From Geminicoccaceae bacterium (GTDB taxonomy: Bacteria > Pseudomonadota > Alphaproteobacteria > Geminicoccales > Geminicoccaceae), in contig JANQNY010000061.1 in assembly GCA_028279345.1 (NCBI GenBank), positions 1 to 60,015 of the forward strand: 60,015 nucleotides of DNA, in the 5' to 3' direction. The position numbers and the translations under genes were made by a program. Positions within the stretch are counted from its first letter, which is position 1. Every line of letters starts with the position of its first letter. The notes beneath the pieces were generated by a model. That model was given only the letters and a program-made list of their open reading frames with translations. It was not told the origin of the DNA and searched no databases. Shown here one piece after another: positions 9,731 to 17,341 of the stretch.

Positions 9731-10276
9731 TCAGCTACCGAGCGCGGCCTCGATCGCCGCCGTGATCGTAGCGCCGGTAGGCTCGACGTGCGACGGCCAG
9801 GCCGCCACGAGCTCGCCGTCGCTGTCGATGAGGAACTTGTGGAAGTTCCAGCGGGGCAGGGCACCCGTGCCCAGCTCGCGTTCGACCGCAGCGAAGAACG
9901 GGTGACGGTCGGCGCCGCGGGTCGTCACCTTGGCGCTCAGCGGAAAGTCGATGCCGAAGTTGACCTCGCAGAATTCCTTGATCTCGGCGGCTGTACCCGG
10001 CTCCTGATTGCCGAAATCGTTGGTCGGTACGCCGATCACCATCAGCCCTGCGTCACGGTAACGCTCCCAAAGGTGCTGCAGCCCCGCATATTGTGGTGTG
10101 AAGCCGCAGAGGCTCGCCGTGTTGGCGACGAGTATCGGCTGACCGGCGAACGTGGCGAGCGGTAAGGACCCGCCATCGATGCCCGGAAAGCTAAGGTCTG
10201 CCACGTCCGCGCGAGCTAGTGGCGTGAAGGTGAGCGTCAGGAGCAAGCAGAGGCCGCGCAGCATCGAGCGATCCAT
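9731..10276 (-). CDS. Exported cysteine-type glutathione/thioredoxin peroxidase
   Basis: Reduces peroxides using a thiol donor. The N-terminus is a signal peptide (MLRGLCLLLTLTFTPLARA, cleavage before DVADL), placing it in the periplasm, unlike cytosolic BtuE-type enzymes. The peroxidatic cysteine is in NTASLCGFTPQYAGLQ, the second signature is GVPTNDFGNQEPG with the active-site Gln retained, and RWNFHKFLID supplies the Trp-Asn pair. A probable resolving Cys is in IKEFCEVNFG. The usual FPCNQF is changed to VPTNDF. Starts at 10276 or 10264 both fit; the open frame continues upstream without family similarity. It precedes the redox-linked cyclase gene by eight bases, so the two are probably co-transcribed. 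Confidence 0.9.
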   Translation of the reverse strand: MDRSMLRGLCLLLTLTFTPLARADVADLSFPGIDGGSLPLATFAGQPILVANTASLCGFTPQYAGLQHLWERYRDAGLMVIGVPTNDFGNQEPGTAAEIKEFCEVNFGIDFPLSAKVTTRGADRHPFFAAVERELGTGALPRWNFHKFLIDSDGELVAAWPSHVEPTGATITAAIEAALGS

Positions 10277-10378
10277 CAGTTGGTTCGGCGTGTCACATAG
10301 TGGCGCTATCCGCGCCGGCCAGGAGTAGCGTAAGGCGCGAGGCGGGTCCGCGATCCTCATCGCGGGAAGGAGAATTCG

Positions 10379-11344
10379 ATGTATCGCCGACGGACGGCGT
10401 ACCTCTATCGCGAGCCGTTCGCCCAGGGCCGCCTGGAGGTGAGCGCCGGGCACAATCTCTATTTCGAGCAGAGCGGCAATCCGAATGGCCAACCGGTGGT
10501 CGTACTGCACGGCGGGCCGGGCAGCGGTTCCCGACCCAAGCAACGCGGCTATTTCGACCCGGAACGTTATCGCATCGTCATGTTCGACCAGCGGGGCTGC
10601 GGCCGCTCGACACCGCTCGGTCGCCTGGACGGAAACACCACACCCGATCTCGTGGCCGACATCGACGCGCTGCGCCAGCATCTGGGCATCGACCGCTGGC
10701 TCGTCTTCGGCGGCTCATGGGGCTCGACGCTGGGTCTTGCCTATGCCTGCACCCACCCCGACCGGGTGCGCGCGTTGGTCGTCTGGGGGGTCTTCCTGGG
10801 GACCGAGGAGGAGATCGCCTGGACGTTCGGGCCGGCGGGTGCGGCGCGGCTCTATCCGCTGGAGTACGAGCAGTTTCTGGCACCGCTACCGCTTGCCGAA
10901 CGGGACGACCCGGTAGGCGGACACTATCGCCGCATGCGCGCTGCGGACGTCGCCCCCCGCCTGCGCTCGCTCGACGCCTGGACCCGCTGGGAGAACAAGC
11001 TGAGCGACCTCGTCGTCACCGATGCGATGCTCGACGAGCAGCTCGCCGACCGCCAGTACGTCCTCACGCACTCGCTGTTCGAAGCGCATTTTTTCGCGCA
11101 TCGCTGCTTCCTCGAGACCCCGCTCCTGCAGCTTACCCGCCGGCTCGCGGGCGTGCCGACGGTGATCGTTCAAGGCCAGCTCGATCTCGTCTGTCCGCCG
11201 GCGGGCGCGCTCGCTCTGCACCGGGCGATCCCCGGCAGCGGTCTGCAGCTGGTCGCCGGTGCGGGCCATTCGCCCAACGCCGACCTGATCGACGCCCTGG
11301 TCAGGGCGGTCGACGGGCTCGGCGCCGAGGCGATGGTCGCCTGA
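10379..11344 (+). CDS. pip: Prolyl iminopeptidase
   Basis: Alpha/beta-hydrolase of family S33 that removes N-terminal proline from peptides in the cytoplasm. The oxyanion motif HGGPGSG is at residues 44-50, DQRGCGRS at 70-77, and the nucleophile Ser113 is in GGSWGSTLGL. The acid and the catalytic His are in QGQLDLVCPP and AGHSPN near the C-terminus. The 321-residue length is normal. It is divergent from the peroxidase gene and a GGAAGGAG-like ribosome site precedes the ATG. Confidence 0.96.
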   Translation: MYRRRTAYLYREPFAQGRLEVSAGHNLYFEQSGNPNGQPVVVLHGGPGSGSRPKQRGYFDPERYRIVMFDQRGCGRSTPLGRLDGNTTPDLVADIDALRQHLGIDRWLVFGGSWGSTLGLAYACTHPDRVRALVVWGVFLGTEEEIAWTFGPAGAARLYPLEYEQFLAPLPLAERDDPVGGHYRRMRAADVAPRLRSLDAWTRWENKLSDLVVTDAMLDEQLADRQYVLTHSLFEAHFFAHRCFLETPLLQLTRRLAGVPTVIVQGQLDLVCPPAGALALHRAIPGSGLQLVAGAGHSPNADLIDALVRAVDGLGAEAMVA

Positions 11345-11377
11345 GCAGGTTTTTTGCTTGTTCAAGCGTAACCTGCA
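11345..11377. terminator. Two-part hairpin directly after pip
   Basis: Immediately after the pip stop, GCAGGTT (about 11345-11351) pairs with AACCTGC (11371-11377), and inside it GCTTG pairs with CAAGC around a TT loop. A run of six T lies in the left internal loop rather than after the stem, so it is not a textbook intrinsic terminator, but it abuts the long palindrome that follows and together they probably end transcription of pip. Confidence 0.5.
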
Positions 11378-11448
11378 CCGCCCACGCCCCCTCCCTTCCA
11401 CCCGACGGCATCGTACGCTCGCGGGTGGAAGGGAGGGGGCGTGGGCGG
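11378..11448. repeat. Long dispersed palindrome, copy 1
   Basis: A perfect 27-base inverted repeat: left arm 11378-11404 begins CCGCCCACGCCCCCTCCC, right arm 11422-11448 is its exact complement, with a 17-base loop. The central 24 bases (11402-11425, containing GGCATCGTACGCTCGCGGG) recur with two changes in copy 2 at 20 kb on the opposite strand, while the stems differ in sequence. It sits between the convergent pip and CBS genes and may act as a bidirectional terminator, a nucleoid-protein site, or a REP-like mobile unit. Confidence 0.85.
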
Positions 11449-11485
11449 CCCGGCTCCAACCGAAAAGGAACGGCTTGCCGATCCT

Positions 11486-11917
11486 TCAGGCGATCCCGGC
11501 GATGTAGGTCTGCATGGCTTCGGACTCGCTCTCGAGCTCGCCGAGGCGCGACTTCACCACGTCACCGATGGAGATCATGCCGACCAGCTCCTCGCCAACC
11601 ATCACCGGCAGATGGCGAATGCGCCGCTCGGTCATCAGCGTCATGAGCTCCTGGGATTTGTCCGTCGGCTTGCAGGACAGCACGTCCCTGGTCATCAGCG
11701 CGTCGAGCGCCGCATCAGCCGCTCGGCTGCCATAGGCCGCGAGGCCGCGGGCGACGTCGCGCTCGCTCAAGATCCCACAGACGCGGCCGTCGTCGACAAC
11801 CATCAGCGCACCGATCCGGTGCTCGGTCAGCAACTTTGCCGCGTCCTTGAGGTTGCGGTATCGCTCGATGGTGACGACCGTGGAGCCTTTGGCTTTCAAG
11901 ATTTGCGATACGAGCAC
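11486..11917 (-). CDS. Paired CBS-domain protein
   Basis: 143 residues forming one Bateman module: the first CBS motif is TEHRIGALMVVDDGRVCGILSERDVARG-like (residues about 30-58), the second covers LMTRDVLSCKP through RRIRHLPVMVGEELVGMISIGDVVKSR (residues about 74-127). Such stand-alone proteins bind adenosyl ligands such as AMP, ATP or SAM and act as energy or redox sensors on partner proteins. No catalytic domain is fused. It is divergent from the cytochrome c' gene, and a GGGAGGTGG-type ribosome site precedes its ATG. Confidence 0.92.
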   Translation of the reverse strand: MLVSQILKAKGSTVVTIERYRNLKDAAKLLTEHRIGALMVVDDGRVCGILSERDVARGLAAYGSRAADAALDALMTRDVLSCKPTDKSQELMTLMTERRIRHLPVMVGEELVGMISIGDVVKSRLGELESESEAMQTYIAGIA

Positions 11918-12122
11918 GGTTCCACCTCCCTGTTATGTGAACTGTGCCAGGCGATCATCATGACTCGCTACCGGCTGTTACTCCAACTGCATATTGGTGG
12001 TTGTTTCGTCGACCCCCGGCTGCACGAAGTGCACCGCTTCGGGGGTTGTCATCAAACTCGCGTTCGACGAGCCTGTTCTCATGAGACGCGTCGATTTGCG
12101 ACGGTCAATACGGGAGATTAAG

Positions 12123-12575
12123 ATGAGACGAGCGATCCTGGCCGGTTGCATACTGGCAGGCACGTTTGTCGTGGGCGTCGCCGACGCGGAAACCACGCCC
12201 GACAACGCGATCAAATACCGTCAGGCCGTCCTCCAAACGCTCGGCGCAGGCCTCACCGGCGTCAGCATGAACCTGAAGGGCGAGGTGACGATCCCCGACG
12301 CGATCCCCGAGCACGCAGCAGCCGTCGCCGCCGCGGCACCCCTGATAGCGCCCGCCTTCGAGCAGGACACGGCGGGGCAGGGCTCCGCTCGGACCAAGGC
12401 CAAGAGCGATATCTGGGCAAGCTGGGACGACTTCCAGCAACTCGCCGGCGATACGGAAGAGGCCGCTATGGCTCTGGCGGACGTCGCCGCGACCGGCGAC
12501 AACCGTGCCATCGGCCAGCAGCTCCAAACCTTGGGCGCCAGCTGCAAAGCCTGCCACGACAAGTACCGCGACTGA
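12123..12575 (+). CDS. Cytochrome c' (class II cytochrome c)
   Basis: 150 residues with a cleavable signal peptide (MRRAILAGCILAGTFVVGVADA) and a four-helix-bundle cytochrome c' pattern ending in the C-terminal heme motif Cys141-Lys-Ala-Cys144-His145. The location of CxxCH near the C-terminus is diagnostic of class II. Periplasmic; family roles include nitric oxide binding and electron transfer. The long open frame starting upstream was rejected because the ATG at 12123 follows a GGGAGAT ribosome site and gives a proper signal peptide. A cytochrome b561 gene lies about 1 kb away on the other strand and is a plausible redox partner. Confidence 0.93.
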   Translation: MRRAILAGCILAGTFVVGVADAETTPDNAIKYRQAVLQTLGAGLTGVSMNLKGEVTIPDAIPEHAAAVAAAAPLIAPAFEQDTAGQGSARTKAKSDIWASWDDFQQLAGDTEEAAMALADVAATGDNRAIGQQLQTLGASCKACHDKYRD

Positions 12576-12581
12576 GACCAG

Positions 12582-13439
12582 CTAAGCGTTCGGCTGCTCG
12601 GCGATGGTAGGTGGTGCGGTCGAGCCCTCATAGGCGACCGCAAGCGCGCCCCAGCGCACGCCCAACTCGAGACATCGCTGAAGCGCCCAACCGCGAGCGA
12701 GACCGTGGACGAGAGCGCCGGCAAACGCGTCACCGGCGCCAGTGGTGTCGACGACCTCGGCTGGCAGCGCCGGAACGTCGACCCGCTCGGTCCCGTCGGT
12801 CGCCATAACGCCTTCGGCACCGCGGGTCACGACCAGCCAGCGGCATGCGAAACCCCATGCGCGCGCGGCGGACCAGGGTTCGAGGCCCTCGAACGTCTCA
12901 TCCGAGCAAACCAGCACGTCGACCGCCGCCCCAGACGGCGCGCCGCGACGAAGCTGCAGGACCAACGGCACGCTCAAGCGCTTGGCTTCCGTGAAGAGCG
13001 CTTCAGGTGGTGGCGTGCGCGAGCCGACGTAGACGGCCGCGCACCCCGCTAGATCGAAGGATGGCCAGCGGGGCTTCGGCGTGCCGTCGAGCAGGCTCAA
13101 GATCGTGCGCTCGCCCGATGGCTCTACGATGATGAGACAAGTGGGTGTTGCCCCAGGGGCGCGGGTGATCAAGCCCAGGTCGAGGCCCAGGCGAGCGAGT
13201 TCGGCCGCCACCTCGTCGCCCGCTTGATCGTCGCCGACCGTCCCACAAAGGCGGACATCGTTGCCGGCGAGCGCAAGTGCCGTGGCCGTGTTGGCGGCAG
13301 CACCGCCGAGCCTGAAACCCAGCGCCCGCGCACGGATGTCGTCGCCGCTGCGAAAGGGACGATCGAGGCGCAGCACCCGGTCGGCGTTGATATTGCCGGC
13401 CACCAGGATGGACCCGCGATCGGGATCGTTCGCGCTCAT
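12582..13439 (-). CDS. PfkB-family carbohydrate kinase
   Basis: 285-residue ribokinase-type kinase that phosphorylates a sugar or nucleoside with ATP. The N-terminal signature FRLGGAAANTATALALAG (residues 42-59) and the C-terminal PfkB signature DTTGAGDAFAGALVHGLARG (231-250), with catalytic Asp237, are both intact. The substrate cannot be read from the sequence; there is no neighbouring sugar pathway. It ends only six bases from the convergent cytochrome c' stop. Confidence 0.93.
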   Translation of the reverse strand: MSANDPDRGSILVAGNINADRVLRLDRPFRSGDDIRARALGFRLGGAAANTATALALAGNDVRLCGTVGDDQAGDEVAAELARLGLDLGLITRAPGATPTCLIIVEPSGERTILSLLDGTPKPRWPSFDLAGCAAVYVGSRTPPPEALFTEAKRLSVPLVLQLRRGAPSGAAVDVLVCSDETFEGLEPWSAARAWGFACRWLVVTRGAEGVMATDGTERVDVPALPAEVVDTTGAGDAFAGALVHGLARGWALQRCLELGVRWGALAVAYEGSTAPPTIAEQPNA

Positions 13440-13471
13440 GCGACACCTATGTCACCTGCAGCCCAACCATT

Positions 13472-13523
13472 CCGCTCGATCGTATCATGGGCGCGCAGAC
13501 GGCAGGGCAGGGGTGCGGGTGGG
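13472..13523. repeat. Probable decayed copy of the long palindrome
   Basis: On the minus strand this stretch begins with an arm, CCACCCGCACCCCTGCCC, that closely follows the arm of copy 2 at 20 kb, then a diverged centre retaining CATGATACG and TCGAGCGG. The opposite arm is not recognisable, so the hairpin is lost. It lies 3' of the cytochrome b561 gene and before the kinase start. Confidence 0.45.
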
Positions 13524-13544
13524 TCGAGCCTCATCGGCACGGAT

Positions 13545-14216
13545 TCAGACCTGCGTGACGACGTACCAGACGGTGAATCCGGCGAGCGCCAGCGGCGGGA
13601 CCGCCAGCCACAGCGGCCGCAGCCGTGGCGCTGCGATCACCGCGGGCAAGGGCTTAAGACCCGTGACCATCGCCTGGATGACCGGCTGTCTGAACACGAC
13701 CTCGTAGCCGACATTGGCGACGACGTGCGCGACGATGCACCAGAGCAAAATCCAAAAGCTCGTCTTGTGGATGTCGGTGAGATCGGCCGATGTTTCCGAA
13801 CTCACGAGCTTCGCGAGCGGGCCCTCGGTGAAAATGTCGTCGTTCGCAAAAAGCCCAGTGCCGGCCTGGAGCGCGACGAGGACGAGCATGGCGAAGATCA
13901 GGAGCGCGCCGAGCGGATTGTGGCCCGCCATCTTCGGCGGGCGGCCGCGAGAGAGCGCTGCAAGATAGCGCCCGACCTTGCCCGGCGTCGGCATAAAGCT
14001 CACAAACCGCGACGGCTCGGAGCCGATAATGCCCCAGAGGATCCTGAACAGCACCAGCGTGAGCACGACATAGCCGATCGTCATGTGCCGATCGAGCTGG
14101 CCGAATTCCTGGGTCAGGTAGGCCGCGAGGATCAAGACCGCCAGGAGCCAGTGGAAGGCGCGCGTCGGCACGTCCCAAATGCGCACGGCGCGCTCGGTTT
14201 CGGGGTTCGTCGCCAC
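13545..14216 (-). CDS. Cytochrome b561-family diheme membrane protein
   Basis: About 223 residues, starting VRIWDVPTRAFHWLLAVLI after a short N-terminus; four membrane helices with histidines in FHWLL, GQLDRHMTIGYV, AGHNPLGALLIF and CIVAHVVANVGYEVV, as expected for two b hemes of the Ni-Fe hydrogenase/cytochrome b561 type. It would carry electrons from quinol or to a periplasmic cytochrome. The GTG at 14216 has a GGAGG ribosome site seven bases upstream; the longer frame upstream is not family-like. The cytochrome c' gene nearby, on the other strand, is the obvious electron partner. Confidence 0.88.
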   Translation of the reverse strand: MATNPETERAVRIWDVPTRAFHWLLAVLILAAYLTQEFGQLDRHMTIGYVVLTLVLFRILWGIIGSEPSRFVSFMPTPGKVGRYLAALSRGRPPKMAGHNPLGALLIFAMLVLVALQAGTGLFANDDIFTEGPLAKLVSSETSADLTDIHKTSFWILLWCIVAHVVANVGYEVVFRQPVIQAMVTGLKPLPAVIAAPRLRPLWLAVPPLALAGFTVWYVVTQV

Positions 14217-14368
14217 GTTTCCTCCACCGCTGGTCCGGGCCGATGTGCCGGCCTCACCGCCGGAGATCAACCTCGCCCTTGGGCGATCTGTCCGGTCCGT
14301 CAATTCGGCGAACCGAAAGCCGGGGTCCGTGCGGCGGCAGCGCGAACGCGGTGCGCCGCAAGACTGCC

Positions 14369-15358
14369 TCATCCGCTGCCCGCCTGAGCACCACGTTGCG
14401 CAAGTAGCTGTGCCGCGACCGCCACCGCGAGCACCTCCGGCTCCCTGCCGCGGATGCCCGGAAGCCCGATCGGGCAAACGAGACGCGCGAGAGCCTCATC
14501 GTCGAGACCGGCGTCGCGCAGCTGGCGCTCGAAGCGCGCGCGCTTGGTCCGCGAGCCCATCAACCCGACGAAGCTGAAGTCGCGCCGCGCCAAGGCGGCA
14601 CCGACGATCGCCAGGTCGCGCGCGCTGCTGTGGGTCATGACCAGAAGCGCCGCGCCGCCCGCAATCCGTGGCACGAGCAGCTCTGGTGTCCGCGGAGAGA
14701 CCTTGGCGACGCCGTCCGGCATCGTCCCGGGAAAGATGCCGGGACGCTCGTCGATCCAGATCACACGCTGCGTCGGCAGTCGCCCCAGCACGTCGACCAG
14801 CGCCCGCCCCACGCGGCCCGCGCCGAACAGCCACACCTGCGGACGCGCTGCCGGCAGGCGCTCGACGACGATCGGCTCATCGCCGGCTTCGATGGCTTCG
14901 ATGCGTGGGCCCGGTTCGCGCAGCCAGGCGCGGAAGGTCTCCGCGTCGACGTGCCCCGCGTGGCCGTCGTCCCAGACAAGGCCGCGTCGACCACTTCTGA
15001 GATTGCGGGTCAAGATCGCCGGCCGGTTCAGCGCGTCCAAGGTTTCCGCCATGCTCCGCACATCGTCGAGGTCGAGCAACGGCTCGAACAGCAGACGGAC
15101 GAAGCCGCTGTGCCGCTCGCCGAGTTCGGGGCCGAGCGAGAAGGCGTGGAGCGCCGGCGCGCGCCGACCTTCGCGGAGCAGCGTCCGAGCGTGCTTGAGC
15201 GCCTGCCACTCGAGCTCGCCGCCGCCGATCGTCCCCTGTTGCCCACGCGCCTCGACCAGCATCCGGGCACCCGGCTCGCCCGAGGCCGTGCCTTGAAAGT
15301 CGGCGACCGTCACCAGCACCGCCGGCCCGTCGAGCTCCGCGAGCCAGGCTGCCAACAT
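14369..15358 (-). CDS. XdhC/CoxI-family molybdenum-cofactor protein
   Basis: Family proteins bind molybdenum cofactor and help sulfurate and insert it into xanthine-dehydrogenase-type enzymes. The N-terminal XdhC domain shows LVTVADFQGTASGEPGARML and GTIGGGELEW; the C-terminal Rossmann domain has VWLFGAGRVGRALVDVL, WIDERPGIFP, MTHSSARDLAIVGAALAR and FVGLMGSRTKRARF. About 329 residues from the ATG at 15358, though earlier starts (to 15520) are possible. No molybdenum hydroxylase genes are adjacent, so its client lies elsewhere. Divergent from the phosphodiesterase gene. Confidence 0.88.
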   Translation of the reverse strand: MLAAWLAELDGPAVLVTVADFQGTASGEPGARMLVEARGQQGTIGGGELEWQALKHARTLLREGRRAPALHAFSLGPELGERHSGFVRLLFEPLLDLDDVRSMAETLDALNRPAILTRNLRSGRRGLVWDDGHAGHVDAETFRAWLREPGPRIEAIEAGDEPIVVERLPAARPQVWLFGAGRVGRALVDVLGRLPTQRVIWIDERPGIFPGTMPDGVAKVSPRTPELLVPRIAGGAALLVMTHSSARDLAIVGAALARRDFSFVGLMGSRTKRARFERQLRDAGLDDEALARLVCPIGLPGIRGREPEVLAVAVAAQLLAQRGAQAGSG

Positions 15359-15615
15359 CAGGCCGCTACCAGCCGCAGCTGATTCGGCCCGAGCGCCTGC
15401 CGCAGGCGCGATGACCCCGCGGCCGGTCGGCCCCACGCCGTGTCGAGCACGCGTCTCGTCAAGAGCCCCATGCAGCTCCTCGCTGGCCGGCAGCCGACCA
15501 GCCTGTAGGCTGCAGCGCACGACATGGCTTGTCGAGCACCAAGAGTAGCCGGGGACGGGGGCGCACCCATCTCCAGCAACCGCCTGAAGCGCCGCATCGG
15601 CTGAGGAGCCACCTT

Positions 15616-16473
15616 ATGCGCATCATCCATCTCACGGACGTCCACCTCGTTGCCCCGGGTGGGCACCTGTTCGGTCTCGATCCTCTCGCGCGTCTCGACT
15701 GGGCGCTCGACCATATCCGCCGGCACGAGCCCGAGGCCGACCACCTCCTGCTGACCGGCGATCTGACCGATCGTGGCGAGCCGGCCGCCTATGCCGCCCT
15801 CGCCGAACGGCTGCGCGGGTTCGAGCCGCCCTCACTCCTGCTCATGGGCAATCACGACGAGCGCGCGGCCTTCCGCAGCGCCTTCCCCGACGCGCCGAGC
15901 GACGCCCAGGGCTTCGTGCAGCAAGCGATCGACGGCGAGGACGGCGTGAGCCTAGTGACGCTCGACACGCTCCTGCCCGGGAGCGGTAAGGGCGAACTCT
16001 GCGCGGAACGCCTCGCCTGGCTCGACGCGGTACTCGGCGACCGTCGCGACCGGGCGGTCTACCTCGCCATGCACCACCCGCCGGTCGATTGCGGCATCCC
16101 CGGCATGGACGAGATCGGCCTCGTCTCGGAGCCGGCCTTCTGGGAGGTGATCGACCGCCATCCGCAGGTGCGCCACGTCTTTAGCGGCCACATCCACCGG
16201 CCGTTCTTCGCCAGCCGCGGCCATGTGGGCATCTCCACGGTCCCCGGCCCAGCACAGCAGGTGCACCTGCAATTCATCTGCCGCGACGCTGTCCTCGGCA
16301 GCCTCGAGGCGGGCGCCTACGGTATTGCCGAACTGCATCGCGACCGGTTCTGGCTGCACATCCAGAGCTTCACCGACACGAGCCGGCGCTTCGTCTTCGA
16401 CGACGCCAGCAACCGGGCGTCCTCGCCCGAGGCCATGCCACCCGTGCCGGAACGCTACGCCTCGCTACTCTGA
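15616..16473 (+). CDS. cpdA: Metallophosphoesterase of the CpdA (3',5'-cyclic-AMP phosphodiesterase) type
   Basis: 285-residue class III phosphodiesterase. The dinuclear metal motifs are in order: LTDVHLVAPGG (DxH), LLTGDLTDRGE (GD), LLMGNHDERAAF (GNHD), AMHHPPVD (H) and VFSGHIHRPFF (GHxH). These match CpdA, which hydrolyses cAMP to AMP in the cytoplasm. The ATG at 15616 has a GAGGAG ribosome site, unlike the upstream in-frame starts. The presence of a membrane adenylate cyclase 6 kb away supports a cAMP role, but related family members cleave other phosphodiesters. Confidence 0.87.
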   Translation: MRIIHLTDVHLVAPGGHLFGLDPLARLDWALDHIRRHEPEADHLLLTGDLTDRGEPAAYAALAERLRGFEPPSLLLMGNHDERAAFRSAFPDAPSDAQGFVQQAIDGEDGVSLVTLDTLLPGSGKGELCAERLAWLDAVLGDRRDRAVYLAMHHPPVDCGIPGMDEIGLVSEPAFWEVIDRHPQVRHVFSGHIHRPFFASRGHVGISTVPGPAQQVHLQFICRDAVLGSLEAGAYGIAELHRDRFWLHIQSFTDTSRRFVFDDASNRASSPEAMPPVPERYASLL

Positions 16474-16673
16474 CCTGGCGCGCGACGTCCGCCCCGCCGC
16501 GCCGGCAGCGAACCGGTCCCCGGCGGATGAAACACGCGCACAACCTCGTCCCAGTCTGCATGGAGTCCTTTACCGCCAATTAAGCGGCGGCGCCTACGCT
16601 CGAGGCGTTCGGCACGCCAGACCGGCGGGCCGGCTTGATCGACACCTCTCGCCGTCAGGCATAGGAGCGGGCG

Positions 16674-17072
16674 ATGCCCTACGACAAGGCGCAGCCGATC
16701 CTCATCGTGGACGATCACTCAAGCGTGCTGCGCGTGATCCGCTGCCTACTTGAGCGCCTTGGCTTCGAGGAGATCGACGAGGCCAAGGACGGCGCAGCGG
16801 CGCTCGCCCTTCTGCGGCGCCGCCGCTACGCGTTGGTCATCTCCGATTGGAACATGCAGCCGCTGGACGGGCTTGAGCTCCTGCGCGCCGTGCGCGCCGA
16901 CCCCTCGCTGCGGCACCTGCCCTTCATTATGGTCACCGCCGAGAACCGACCAGCCAGCATCCAAGCCGCACGCCAGGCCGGCGCGGACGACTACATGCTC
17001 AAGCCGTTCGACGCGGAGACGTTGCGGCAGAGCGTGGCGCACCTTCTGGACAGCGACGATACCCAACCCTGA
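16674..17072 (+). CDS. CheY-like single-domain response regulator
   Basis: 132 residues, one receiver domain and no output domain. Acidic residues Asp13 and Asp14, phospho-acceptor Asp58 in VISDWNMQPLDG, Thr88 in IMVTAEN and Lys110 in DDYMLKPFD complete the active site. The WNMP-like stretch and Met-rich pattern are close to chemotaxis CheY, which binds the flagellar switch, and the gene sits at the left edge of the motility block; no kinase is adjacent. Chemotaxis versus other phosphorelay use cannot be decided here. Confidence 0.88.
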   Translation: MPYDKAQPILIVDDHSSVLRVIRCLLERLGFEEIDEAKDGAAALALLRRRRYALVISDWNMQPLDGLELLRAVRADPSLRHLPFIMVTAENRPASIQAARQAGADDYMLKPFDAETLRQSVAHLLDSDDTQP

Positions 17073-17341
17073 CGACAGAAGCCAAGGCGGGTCGACGACC
17101 ATCGATGGCGCCCAGCTCATGAGCCCAAAGTCTCGTCCTTTTGGATGAAGCACCGCAGAACCCGCTAGAAAGACTCGAAAAATCAACGATATGGAAGGAT
17201 GAGCGCGGTTGCCGCTCGTCCGGACGTCTCGTGTGCCCATCAGGGTCTGCAACCAGGCAGAGGTCGATGCGCGGTTGGCGAGCCTCGACGATCACGGATA
17301 TCGCTCAACCATCGGGTGGGAGCCGCAGCCCCGCCGGGGCG

